Shown here: positions 6,424-14,168 of the stretch, one piece after another | Layout of the letters: the number at the start of each line of letters is the position of its first letter | How positions within the stretch are numbered: position 1 is the stretch's first letter | From: JBILCM01 sp044353165 | GTDB lineage: Bacteria > Bacillota > Bacilli > Paenibacillales > YIM-B00363 | Length of the DNA stretch: 16,890 nt | NCBI GenBank assembly: GCA_044353165.1 | Contig: JBILCM010000047.1 | Coordinates: 1 to 16,890 of the forward strand | Direction of reading: 5' to 3' | Notes under the pieces: model-generated | Databases searched by the model: none | Seen by the model: only the letters and a program-made list of their open reading frames with translations | Told to the model about the DNA's origin: nothing | Program-made: the position numbers and the translations under genes

Positions 6424-6765
6424 ATGGCTGTGCACGAGCAAGCGAGGTTGTTGGTCAAACACGCAGTGGGGGGTCGCACATTCATTGATTCGGCCAGAAC
6501 GCCTGTTCATTACGAATTGACCGAGGATGGCACTGGTTGGTGTCTGGAGGTATCAATTCCTGATGAATTGCAAGAGCCACTTCAAGAGTTGTTGCGTTGG
6601 CGGCATGAGTTGAATGTCTTCTTGTTCGAAGAGTTTTTGCAACCGGTAAAGAAGAACTGGTTTTACGTGTTGGACAACGGTGTGCATTATAACGATGCGG
6701 GTCGGCTGCTGCGCATCAGTATCCATCATCGACTCGAATACATACCGGATACATATACATGGTAG
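6424..6765 (+). CDS. Hypothetical protein, 113 aa, unrecognised
   Basis: I do not recognise this protein. It is soluble-looking, with no signal peptide or membrane segment and one cysteine (in GWCLEVSIP). The N-terminal part reads MAVHEQARLLVKHAVGGRTF. A central strand-rich stretch (VHYELTEDGTGWCLEVSIP) is followed by a helix rich in Leu and Glu (about 47-72, ELQEPLQELLRWRHELN) and an aromatic C-terminus (KKNWFYVLDNG, HHRLEYIPDTYTW). ATG 6424 follows GGGAGG (6411-6416) by 7 nt. An upstream in-frame start at 6397 would overlap the pirin stop and has no ribosome binding site. It lies 13 nt after pirin and 31 nt before the first ABC gene, so it is part of the operon. A regulatory or accessory role for its neighbours is possible but unsupported. 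Confidence 0.75.
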   Translation: MAVHEQARLLVKHAVGGRTFIDSARTPVHYELTEDGTGWCLEVSIPDELQEPLQELLRWRHELNVFLFEEFLQPVKKNWFYVLDNGVHYNDAGRLLRISIHHRLEYIPDTYTW

Positions 6766-6796
6766 GAACAGACGTGATTGTAGGAGGTTCACCGAC

Positions 6797-8548
6797 ATGC
6801 TGTCGGTTATAGGAAAACTGCAGTGGTTTTTCCGCTTGGAATGGAAGCGGTATGCAATCGCGATTCCCATTATGGGGATTGCCGGTTTTATTGAAATTAT
6901 TCCACCGAAGGTGATTGGCGATTTTATTGATGCGGTTCAACAGCGCACCTTGACGTGGCAAGGGATGATCGAGCAGCTTGTGCTGTTGGGTAGCATCACC
7001 ATGGTCATTTATGTGATTACGTATGTTTGGATGTATCGCTTGTTCGGGGGCGCATTCGTGGTGGAGCGGATGCTCCGTTCGCGGTTGATGCGGCATTTGT
7101 TAAAGATGACACCGACATTCTACGAAAAACATCGCACGGGCGATCTGATGGCACGGGCAACGAATGATCTCAAAGACGTATCGATGACGGCTGGTCTTGG
7201 GATTCTGCTGTTGGTCGATTCGACGTTGTGGATGATGACGTTGCTTGTGGTCATGCTCTTTTTTGTGTCTTGGGAGCTCACGATCGCGGCCATCTTGCCG
7301 CTACCGATTTTGGCGCTCTGCATGCGGTGGTATGGCCGATGGATGCATGAGCGATTCAAACGAGCGCAGGATGCCTTCGGCCACATGAACGATGGCGTAT
7401 TGGAGACGATCGCCGGGGTTCGCGTCATCCGTGCATTCGTGCAGGAGCATGCAGCAGAGCGCCAATTCGCCAGCGTCACACAAGATGTGCTCGACAAGAA
7501 CATTGCGGTTGCCAAAATTGATGCGCTTTTCGAGCCAACGATGAAAATGGTCGTCGGTCTCAGCTACTTGATCGGGATTGGGTATGGGGCCTACTTGGTG
7601 TTCCAGAGCGAACTGACGGTTGGGACGTTGATTGCATTCAATGTGTATCTCGGCATGTTGATCTGGCCGATGTTCGCATTCGGGGAGCTTATCAATATTA
7701 TGCAACGCGGGAATGCATCGCTCGATCGTGTCCAGGAGATCGTAACGGCCCCACCGGATGTTACAGAAGTTTCAATGCCGCAACGCATGACCACGCCAGG
7801 GGATATCGTTTTTCGCGATGCAACATTCCGTTACCCTCGTTCGCATGTCGACAATTTGGAACAGATCAACTTCACATTGCCTGCGGGACATACATTAGGC
7901 ATCGTGGGCCGCACAGGGAGCGGCAAGACGACACTCGTCAAGCAGTTGCTTCGTGAATACCCGCCTGGACAAGGTGCAATCACCATCTCGGGGGTACCGA
8001 TCGGATCGATCGCCTTCGATGATTTGAAGCGTTGGATCGGTTATGTGCCACAAATCCCTTTCCTGTTCTCCCGATCCGTTCGCGATAACATCTTGTTTGC
8101 TGCAGATGAAGTTGAACCCGATCAGCTCCATGAGGCGATTGAACTTGCCGCATTGCAGAAGGATCTAGACTTCCTGCCGAAACAGCTTGATACGCGGGTA
8201 GGTGAGAAAGGCGTCGCTCTCTCGGGTGGACAGAAGCAACGGTTGTCGATCGCGCGTGCCTTACTGAAAGATCCCCACATTCTGATTTTGGATGATGCGC
8301 TTTCTGCAGTTGACGCCAAGACAGAAGCGGAAATTACGCACAACATTCGCCGCGCTCGCGAAGGGAAGACAACGCTCATCGTCACACATCGCATGTCCGC
8401 TGTTCAGCATGTAGATCACATCCTTGTACTTGATGAAGGTCGGATCATCGAACGGGGAACACATCTTGAATTGCTCGCTAAGGGTGGTTGGTATAACGAG
8501 CAGTTCAACCGTCAACAAAAGGAGCACAACGACGATGCAGTCGGATGA
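6797..8548 (+). CDS. bmrC: ABC exporter half-transporter, BmrC (YheI)-type, degenerate ATPase partner
   Basis: A 583-aa protein: an N-terminal six-helix transmembrane domain (about 15-305) fused to a nucleotide-binding domain. The nucleotide-binding motifs are Walker A GRTGSGKT (371-378), Q-loop Q419, signature LSGGQ (475-479), Walker B ILILDD (495-500) and H-loop H531. The residue after Walker B is Asp (D500) instead of the catalytic Glu, as in Bacillus BmrC, whose numbering it matches. It therefore should supply the intact signature for the consensus ATP site and the degenerate Walker half for the other site. With the next gene it forms a heterodimeric type IV exporter, known in the family to extrude multiple drugs. 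ATG 6797 follows TAGGAGG (6781-6787); an upstream in-frame extension runs into the previous gene and is rejected. Substrate is inferred from family only. Confidence 0.92.
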   Translation: MLSVIGKLQWFFRLEWKRYAIAIPIMGIAGFIEIIPPKVIGDFIDAVQQRTLTWQGMIEQLVLLGSITMVIYVITYVWMYRLFGGAFVVERMLRSRLMRHLLKMTPTFYEKHRTGDLMARATNDLKDVSMTAGLGILLLVDSTLWMMTLLVVMLFFVSWELTIAAILPLPILALCMRWYGRWMHERFKRAQDAFGHMNDGVLETIAGVRVIRAFVQEHAAERQFASVTQDVLDKNIAVAKIDALFEPTMKMVVGLSYLIGIGYGAYLVFQSELTVGTLIAFNVYLGMLIWPMFAFGELINIMQRGNASLDRVQEIVTAPPDVTEVSMPQRMTTPGDIVFRDATFRYPRSHVDNLEQINFTLPAGHTLGIVGRTGSGKTTLVKQLLREYPPGQGAITISGVPIGSIAFDDLKRWIGYVPQIPFLFSRSVRDNILFAADEVEPDQLHEAIELAALQKDLDFLPKQLDTRVGEKGVALSGGQKQRLSIARALLKDPHILILDDALSAVDAKTEAEITHNIRRAREGKTTLIVTHRMSAVQHVDHILVLDEGRIIERGTHLELLAKGGWYNEQFNRQQKEHNDDAVG

Positions 8549-10655
8549 ACTAGATGTAGAATTTGAAATCGACGAATTCACAGGCAAGCGCGGCCGTCCA
8601 GGGAAACGGCTGTTTCAATATGCGCTTTTTTATAAGAAGCCGATCGTGCTTGCGCTGTTGATGTTGCTCATTGCGGTCAGCACGGAGTTGGTCGGTCCGT
8701 TCATTGCCAAGCGCATCCTTGACGTTCATATCTCAGGTATTGAGCAGCCGTGGGTCCGCATGCAATCGGCCCAACCGGCAACGGTGTCGTTTCAAGACGC
8801 CTTATGGATACGGCAAGACAACCTAGCCGCTTCACCTGAAGTTGTGCAACGAGCAGCGACTCGCGAGCGGGCACGTGTGCTGCAAGTGGGACGCAGCTTT
8901 TACTTCGTACCCGGAGGGATCACGACGGATGGTGTGAGGCAGGTTTCAGACGAGGGCCGCGACACACAACTCACCATTACGAGCGGTGCATCGACGAGAA
9001 CGTACGCAGCGGTTCGGCTTACATCAGAGGAACTTTACGCCTTCTACCGACCGGAAATTTCGGGCATGCTGCGATTGGCATGGATTTTCGTTGCGTTGAT
9101 GATTATCTCCGCGGGGTTTAGCTGGGGTCAGCGTTACTTCCTGCAAGTGTCCGCGAACCGAATCATCCGCAAGATGAGAGACGATGTGTTTGCGCAAATC
9201 AATCGTCTGCCCATCACGTATTTTGACCACCTGCCCGCCGGGAAAGTCGTCTCGCGGATTACGAACGATACGGAAGCGATCAAGGACTTGTACGTGTCGG
9301 TGTTAGCCAATTTTTTCTCGGGCACGCTATATATTTTTGCGATTCTGGTTGCCATGTTTCTGTTGGATGCGAAGCTTGCGTTGATTTGCGCGTTGGTCGT
9401 TCCATTGTTGGGCGTGTGGATTGTCATCTATCGCAAATATGCTGCGCACTACAATCGTGTCATCCGCTCAACCTTAAGTGAAATGAACGGCATGCTCAAC
9501 GAAGCCATTCAGGGGATGCCGATCATCCAAGCGTTTCGCCGAGAGCGAGCAACGGAGCGCGAATTTGAAGCTTTGAACGAGCGGTATTTCGTGTTTCGCA
9601 AGAAGTTGCAGCATCTGGATTCATTGACATCATGGAATTTGATCGGGTTCATCCGTAATGTCGCTTTTGTTGCCTTAATCTGGTATTTCGGCGGCATTGC
9701 GCTCAACACCCCGGAGGGAGCGATCTCGATTGGTGTGCTGTACGCCTTCGTGGATTACTTGAATCGTATGTTTCAACCCGTGGTCAATATTGTCAATCAA
9801 TTGGCTAGGCTTGAGCAGGCACTCGTGAGCGCAGAACGCGTATTTGCTCTATTAGATGAGCCGGGTGAGCCAGTCTCGCCTGCCGCGATGCCGCGGTACA
9901 GGGGGAATGTTGTGTTTGAGGATGTATGGTTTTCTTATAAACCGGGTCAACCGGTGCTCAAAGGGATCACTTTCGAGGCGAAGCAAGGCCAGACGATCGC
10001 ACTGGTTGGTCATACAGGATCAGGGAAAAGCTCCATTCTGAACGTACTCTTCCGGTTCTATGATGTGGATTCGGGGCGCATTACCGTGGATGGAGTAGAT
10101 ATTTCACACATCCCGCGCCAATCGTTACGCAGTCATATGGGCATTGTGTTACAAGACCCGATCTTGTTCACAGGGACGATCACTTCCAACATTACGCTAG
10201 GGGACGCATCGATATCGCCCCAACTCGCGAAACAAGCGTTGCTGGATGTGGGCGGAGAACGGTTACTGGCGTCTTTGCCGCAAGGGATGCATGAACCTGT
10301 CATTGAAAAAGGGAGCACGCTGTCCGCCGGGCAGCGCCAATTGATTTCGTTCGCACGGGCGCTGGCGTTCGACCCTGCGATTCTGATCTTGGACGAAGCA
10401 ACATCCAATATCGATACAGAGACGGAAGCGGTCATTCAACAAGCGCTCGATGTCGTCAAGCAAGGTCGCACAACCTTCGTCATTGCGCATCGACTGTCTA
10501 CCATTCGCCATGCCGATCTGATTCTAGTGATGCATCACGGGGAGATCGCGGAGCGCGGTACGCATGACGAATTGATTGCTCACGAGGGGAAATACGCACA
10601 GATGTATAAATTACAACAGGGTTCGTTTGCACAGGAGGGCCTATTTTCATTATGA
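8535..10655 (+). CDS. bmrD: ABC exporter half-transporter, BmrD (YheH)-type, catalytic partner with extracellular domain
   Basis: A 706-aa protein, longer than its partner because of two additions: a charged cytoplasmic N-terminus (1-27) and a ~105-residue polar insertion (about 66-172) between TM1 and TM2. The insertion corresponds in position to the extracellular domain described for BmrD. The nucleotide-binding domain has Walker A GHTGSGKS (492-499), Q540, Walker B ILILDE with catalytic E621, and H652. Its signature is LSAGQ (596-600), with Ala replacing the first Gly. This protein thus carries the intact Walker half and a weakened signature, exactly complementary to the upstream gene. ATG 8535 overlaps the upstream stop by 14 nt and is preceded by AAGGAG (8518-8523), so the two are translationally linked. 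Confidence 0.92.
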   Translation: MQSDELDVEFEIDEFTGKRGRPGKRLFQYALFYKKPIVLALLMLLIAVSTELVGPFIAKRILDVHISGIEQPWVRMQSAQPATVSFQDALWIRQDNLAASPEVVQRAATRERARVLQVGRSFYFVPGGITTDGVRQVSDEGRDTQLTITSGASTRTYAAVRLTSEELYAFYRPEISGMLRLAWIFVALMIISAGFSWGQRYFLQVSANRIIRKMRDDVFAQINRLPITYFDHLPAGKVVSRITNDTEAIKDLYVSVLANFFSGTLYIFAILVAMFLLDAKLALICALVVPLLGVWIVIYRKYAAHYNRVIRSTLSEMNGMLNEAIQGMPIIQAFRRERATEREFEALNERYFVFRKKLQHLDSLTSWNLIGFIRNVAFVALIWYFGGIALNTPEGAISIGVLYAFVDYLNRMFQPVVNIVNQLARLEQALVSAERVFALLDEPGEPVSPAAMPRYRGNVVFEDVWFSYKPGQPVLKGITFEAKQGQTIALVGHTGSGKSSILNVLFRFYDVDSGRITVDGVDISHIPRQSLRSHMGIVLQDPILFTGTITSNITLGDASISPQLAKQALLDVGGERLLASLPQGMHEPVIEKGSTLSAGQRQLISFARALAFDPAILILDEATSNIDTETEAVIQQALDVVKQGRTTFVIAHRLSTIRHADLILVMHHGEIAERGTHDELIAHEGKYAQMYKLQQGSFAQEGLFSL

Positions 10656-10698
10656 TATGGATATTAAGCAGAACAACAAAGGATGGGACAACGAACAT

Positions 10699-11232
10699 AT
10701 GACAACAACCAAACCGCGCAACTATACTCCACTTATCATCGGCTTATCCATTGCCATCAATGTGCTTGTGGCGATCTTGTTTTTCTTACCGGAAGCCGAA
10801 GGGTTAGATCACATTGACTTTACGGTGCTGCCGATGATGAATGCGATCTTCAATAGCTTCACGTTCGTGTTTTTGGTGGCAGCTTTATTTTTTATTAAAC
10901 AGCGCAATATCCGCATGCATCGTAACTTTATATTTGCAGCGTTCAGCTCAACGACGCTTTTCTTGCTATCCTACGTGACGTATCATTACGCCACGGAGTC
11001 GACAGCATACGGCGGGGAAGGACTTATTCGTTACGTGTACTTCTTTATTTTGATCACACATATTGTATTGGCCATCGTGATCGTGCCGCTCGCGCTTGTG
11101 ACAACGGCGCGCGGATTAAACCAAATGACGGAGAAACATCGCAAAATAGCGCGCTGGACGATGCCGTTATGGTTGTATGTAAGCCTTACAGGCGTCATCG
11201 TTTATTTGATGATATCGCCTTACTACACCTAA
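10699..11232 (+). CDS. ctaM: DUF420 membrane protein, CtaM/YozB-like
   Basis: A 177-aa protein, close to the length of B. subtilis YozB. About five membrane segments are visible, near 11-30, 45-66, 76-96, 110-137 and 153-173. Conserved features include the histidines H38 (GLDHIDFTVLP), H74 (IRMHRNFIF), H96 and H121, and the closing EKHRKIARWTMPLWLYVSLTGV region. In Staphylococcus aureus the homologue CtaM is needed for a functional heme-copper oxidase; the same role is inferred here. Start: ATG 10699 gives the family length and has AAAGGATGGG about 14 nt upstream. ATG 10657, 42 nt earlier and in frame, lies just after the ABC gene and remains possible. It is the last gene of the plus-strand run and overlaps the end of the convergent chrA by 4 nt. 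Confidence 0.85.
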   Translation: MTTTKPRNYTPLIIGLSIAINVLVAILFFLPEAEGLDHIDFTVLPMMNAIFNSFTFVFLVAALFFIKQRNIRMHRNFIFAAFSSTTLFLLSYVTYHYATESTAYGGEGLIRYVYFFILITHIVLAIVIVPLALVTTARGLNQMTEKHRKIARWTMPLWLYVSLTGVIVYLMISPYYT

Positions 11233-12416
11233 CCCAAGGAAAGCAATGCCCCGCCAATCGCGGCTATTAAGATCAAGAGCCACGGCGGACACTTCCAGTG
11301 TGCGAACAACACATAGAGAACGATCACGAATACAAAATCAATCACCGAGCGGACGGTGCTTGTGAATAGCGGATCATAGAGTGCTGCGAAGAGAATGCCG
11401 ACTACTGCGGCATTGATGCCATAAATTGCCGCTTGTACGAATGCCACGTGCTTCAGCCGTTGCCAGAACGGCAGCACGCCTAGCACGAGCAGGAAACCTG
11501 GCAAGAACACGGCGAACGTAGCCATGACAGCTCCAAGAGGACCTTGTGCGGAGGCACCGAGGAATGCTGCGAATGTAAACAGCGGGCCCGGCATCGCTTG
11601 CGTCGCGGCATACCCCGCGATGAATTGTTCGCTCGACACCCAACCCATAGGAACAACCTCGCGTTCTAACAAAGGCAACACAACGTGACCACCGCCAAAC
11701 ACGAGTGACCCCGAGCGATAGAAACTCTCGAATAAGGCGAGACTGGGCGAGTTGATGATGAGACGCAGCAACGGCAGTCCGATCAAGAGCAACAGGAACA
11801 ACCCAAGACAGATGATCGCCAAACGGCGTGCTGAATTGGGTTGTTTATTGCGTTGCACCGCTTCCAAAGTTGTTTGGGATTGTGAATTACGATACAGCAT
11901 GGTTCCTGCGAGGCCGGCTATACCGATTGCAACGACTTGGATTCCAGTTGTCGGTATCAATAGCAAGCAAGCCGCCGCGGCAACGGCGATCGTGATTCGC
12001 GGACGGTCCGGTGCTAACGCACGTCCCATGCCAAGCAACGCATGGGCAACGATGGCAATGGCTGCACACTCCAAGCCGTGCAGCCAACCTGCACTCTCTG
12101 TTGGAATGAGTGAATATAAATAAGCAAATAACCCCATCACCAAAGCGGAAGGCAATGTGAAACCGACCCATGCTGCGATCGCACCGCCGAGTCCACCTCG
12201 CATCCAGCCGATACCGATACCGACTTGACTGCTGGCCGGACCGGGCAACAGCTGACATAGCGCGACAAGATCGGCAAAGCTGGCATCGTCGAGCCACCGC
12301 TTACGGTTCACGTATTCTTCACGAAAAAAACCGATGTGTGCCGTTGGCCCGCCGAAGGAGGTTAAGCCTAACTTTAAGGCAGTGAGCAACGTCTGAACCC
12401 AAGCATAGTTCATCAT
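11229..12416 (-). CDS. chrA: Chromate transporter ChrA, two-domain form
   Basis: A 395-aa hydrophobic protein with two homologous CHR halves. The first half begins with LGLTSFGGPTAHIGFFREEYV, then W, then LCQLLPGPASSQVG. The second half repeats the pattern with SGSLVFGGGHVVLPLLEREVV, GWVSSEQF and GYAATQAMPGPLFTFA. A hydrophilic loop with KQPNSARR separates the halves. ChrA proteins export chromate, or sulfate-like oxyanions, across the membrane; in many Bacilli no chromate resistance has been tested. ATG 12416 overlaps the TGA stop of trhO (TGATG), with no clear Shine-Dalgarno, suggesting translational coupling. ATG 12413 is one codon later. The stop overlaps the end of the DUF420 gene. Confidence 0.92.
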   Translation of the reverse strand: MMNYAWVQTLLTALKLGLTSFGGPTAHIGFFREEYVNRKRWLDDASFADLVALCQLLPGPASSQVGIGIGWMRGGLGGAIAAWVGFTLPSALVMGLFAYLYSLIPTESAGWLHGLECAAIAIVAHALLGMGRALAPDRPRITIAVAAAACLLLIPTTGIQVVAIGIAGLAGTMLYRNSQSQTTLEAVQRNKQPNSARRLAIICLGLFLLLLIGLPLLRLIINSPSLALFESFYRSGSLVFGGGHVVLPLLEREVVPMGWVSSEQFIAGYAATQAMPGPLFTFAAFLGASAQGPLGAVMATFAVFLPGFLLVLGVLPFWQRLKHVAFVQAAIYGINAAVVGILFAALYDPLFTSTVRSVIDFVFVIVLYVLFAHWKCPPWLLILIAAIGGALLSLG

Positions 12417-13315
12417 CAGTTTGTACGCGAAACTTGCAACTGCACATCTTTGTCTTCGCAATCCGTGGAGCAATACCCGCCGCTTGCTTCTTCACAAGCA
12501 TCGCACACGATGTGATGATTGTGGCAGAAGTCATACGTACAATTGATGTATTTCTCCGATGCGCACCCACAATGCAGGCAACGTCCTACGACTGTTTCTG
12601 TGTCCGTCTGATTGATGCGAACGGTGATTCGTTCGTCGAACACGTAACATTTGCCATCAAAGAGTCTCCCTTGTACGTTCGGGTCTTTGCCGTAGGTTAC
12701 AATCCCGCCATCGAGTTGACTGACGTCTTGAAAACCTTCACGCAACAAATAGCCGGAAAGCTTCTCACAGCGAATCCCACCGGTGCAATATGTTAATATT
12801 TTCTTGTTCTTGTGTTGAGATAAGTTATTGCGAACCCACTCTGGAAACTCCCGGAATGACTCGACAGTCGGACGAATGGCGTTGCGAAAATGACCGACGT
12901 CATATTCATAATCATTCCTGCCGTCCACAATGACCACATCATCATCTTGCAATGCCGCGAGGAAATCATCTGGTTTCAGGCGCTTGCCTGTTAATTCATT
13001 CGGATTGACATCTTCAGCCAAACGCAACGTGACCAACTCAGGCCGCGCGCGCACGAACATTTTTTTAAACGCATGTTCTTGCACTTCATCGATTTTAAAA
13101 ACCATATCATGGAACAAAGGATGGGCGTACATCGCATTCATGTACAGTTGCGTTTGTTCTACAGTACCGGACACCGTCCCATTGATCCCTTCGCGGGCAA
13201 CCAGAATACGCCCCTTCAATCCGAGTTCTTTACAGAATGCTAAATGCTCTTTAGCAAAATCTTCGTAATCCTCGATTGTCACATATTTATAGTAGAGGAG
13301 CACGCGATACGTCAT
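12416..13315 (-). CDS. trhO: tRNA uridine(34) hydroxylase TrhO (YceA family, rhodanese fold)
   Basis: A 299-aa protein. The N-terminal ~95 residues form the TrhO/YceA lead domain, ending in KMFVRARPELV. The central rhodanese domain has VDGRNDYEYDVGHFRNA and the signature CTGGIRCEK with catalytic C177 and C183. The C-terminal third is cysteine-rich (CLHCGC, NCTYDFCHNHHIVCDAC, YCSTDC) and looks like a zinc-binding cluster. TrhO uses O2 to make 5-hydroxyuridine at tRNA position 34, the first step to methoxyuridine-type wobble modifications. ATG 13315 follows AAAGGTGAG. The gene is first in a unit with chrA and has its own promoter. Confidence 0.95.
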   Translation of the reverse strand: MTYRVLLYYKYVTIEDYEDFAKEHLAFCKELGLKGRILVAREGINGTVSGTVEQTQLYMNAMYAHPLFHDMVFKIDEVQEHAFKKMFVRARPELVTLRLAEDVNPNELTGKRLKPDDFLAALQDDDVVIVDGRNDYEYDVGHFRNAIRPTVESFREFPEWVRNNLSQHKNKKILTYCTGGIRCEKLSGYLLREGFQDVSQLDGGIVTYGKDPNVQGRLFDGKCYVFDERITVRINQTDTETVVGRCLHCGCASEKYINCTYDFCHNHHIVCDACEEASGGYCSTDCEDKDVQLQVSRTN

Positions 13316-13355
13316 CTTCTTCTCACCTTTCGTTCACCAATGTGCAACATTACGT

Positions 13356-13384
13356 ATAATAACACATGGCTTCTTGCGAAACAA
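13356..13384 (-). promoter_or_regulatory. Predicted sigma-A promoter of trhO-chrA
   Basis: On the minus strand a -10 TATTAT (13356-13361) is preceded by TGT, making it an extended -10. A weak -35 TTGTTT (13379-13384) lies 17 bases further upstream. Together they sit about 40 bases before the trhO ATG and immediately after motB. Confidence 0.55.
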
Positions 13385-13397
13385 AACCCTTATTCTG

Positions 13398-14168
13398 TTA
13401 AAAGTTTCGGATAATCGAGACTTCCACGCGGCGGTTTTTGGCTCTGCCTTCGGATGAAGAATTCTCTGCTACCGGTCGATATTCCCCATAACCGACGCTG
13501 GAGAATCTGCTTTCCCTGACATCGTTGTTCTCCAGTAGCACAACCATAAAATTCAATGCACGGTCTGTGCTGAGATGGAAGTTCGAGGGGAATGTTGGTG
13601 TGTTGATCGGCACATTATCAGTGTGGCCCGTGACGACGACTTCATAATCTTGGTATTGCTCCAACAGACTTGATATGACGGTTGCCAATTCCCTTGACTC
13701 GGGTTTGAGCTGCGCACTGCCGGAAGCGAACAAGGTGTCATCGCTAATCGTTAGCCTTAATTGTTGATTATCAAGTGTCGTCTTTAATTGTGCAGTTAAC
13801 CCTTCATTCTGGATAAATGAATCAATTTTTTCTTTCAACTCGGTGAGTTGTTCTGTTTCCTTCTGTTGTTGCATCTGTTGGTCATTCGTCTGTGCATCCG
13901 TCTTTTTTTCGACTTCTGCTTGTTCCTTGCTTACATCGGCCTTCACTCGAGCAGGTGCGACTGTAGTATTCTCAAGTACGCCTTTGCCGCCAGTAAATGC
14001 TTGTTGGAATGAAAACTTCATCATTTCGAGTCTCTTCTGATCGATTTGACTAGAGGCGAACAATACAATAAACAACGCAAGCAAGAGAGTCAGTAAATCA
14101 GCGTAGGGGATGAGCCATGATTCATCCACATGTTCTTCATGATCATGTCCTCGCCCTTTTTTACTCAC
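13398..14168 (-). CDS. motB: Flagellar motor stator protein MotB
   Basis: A 256-aa protein, with typical MotB length and order. A short charged N-terminus with His/Glu residues leads to a single transmembrane helix, SWLIPYADLLTLLLALFIVLF, that carries the ion-binding Asp D24. A Gln/Glu/Lys-rich linker (about 75-115) precedes a C-terminal OmpA-like peptidoglycan-binding domain with GHTDN (181-185), LSTDRALN, and GYGEYRP...GRAKNRRVEV. Paired with MotA it forms the ion-driven stator anchored to the wall. Start: GTG 14168 gives the usual MotB N-terminus (VSKKG...) and follows GGGGG (14178-14182) by 9 nt. An ATG at 14189 would add seven atypical residues and lacks a ribosome binding site. The start overlaps the motA stop by 8 nt. 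Proton versus sodium use cannot be decided by eye. Confidence 0.95.
   Translation of the reverse strand: MSKKGRGHDHEEHVDESWLIPYADLLTLLLALFIVLFASSQIDQKRLEMMKFSFQQAFTGGKGVLENTTVAPARVKADVSKEQAEVEKKTDAQTNDQQMQQQKETEQLTELKEKIDSFIQNEGLTAQLKTTLDNQQLRLTISDDTLFASGSAQLKPESRELATVISSLLEQYQDYEVVVTGHTDNVPINTPTFPSNFHLSTDRALNFMVVLLENNDVRESRFSSVGYGEYRPVAENSSSEGRAKNRRVEVSIIRNF

Noticed and set aside
6027..6485. 152-residue minus-strand frame across the pirin gene end
   Set aside because: It is antisense to the metal-site pirin gene and the next gene, with no ribosome binding site and a random-looking product.
6424..6765. Equivalent of the BmrB leader peptide with an attenuator before the exporter genes
   Set aside because: The protein is about twice as long as BmrB, shows no resemblance I can see, and only 31 nt separate it from the exporter, with no evident attenuator hairpin.
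13377..13409. Inverted repeat CGAAAC/GTTTCG after motB as a terminator
   Set aside because: The stem is only 6 bp with a 21-nt loop and no U tract, and it overlaps the likely trhO promoter.
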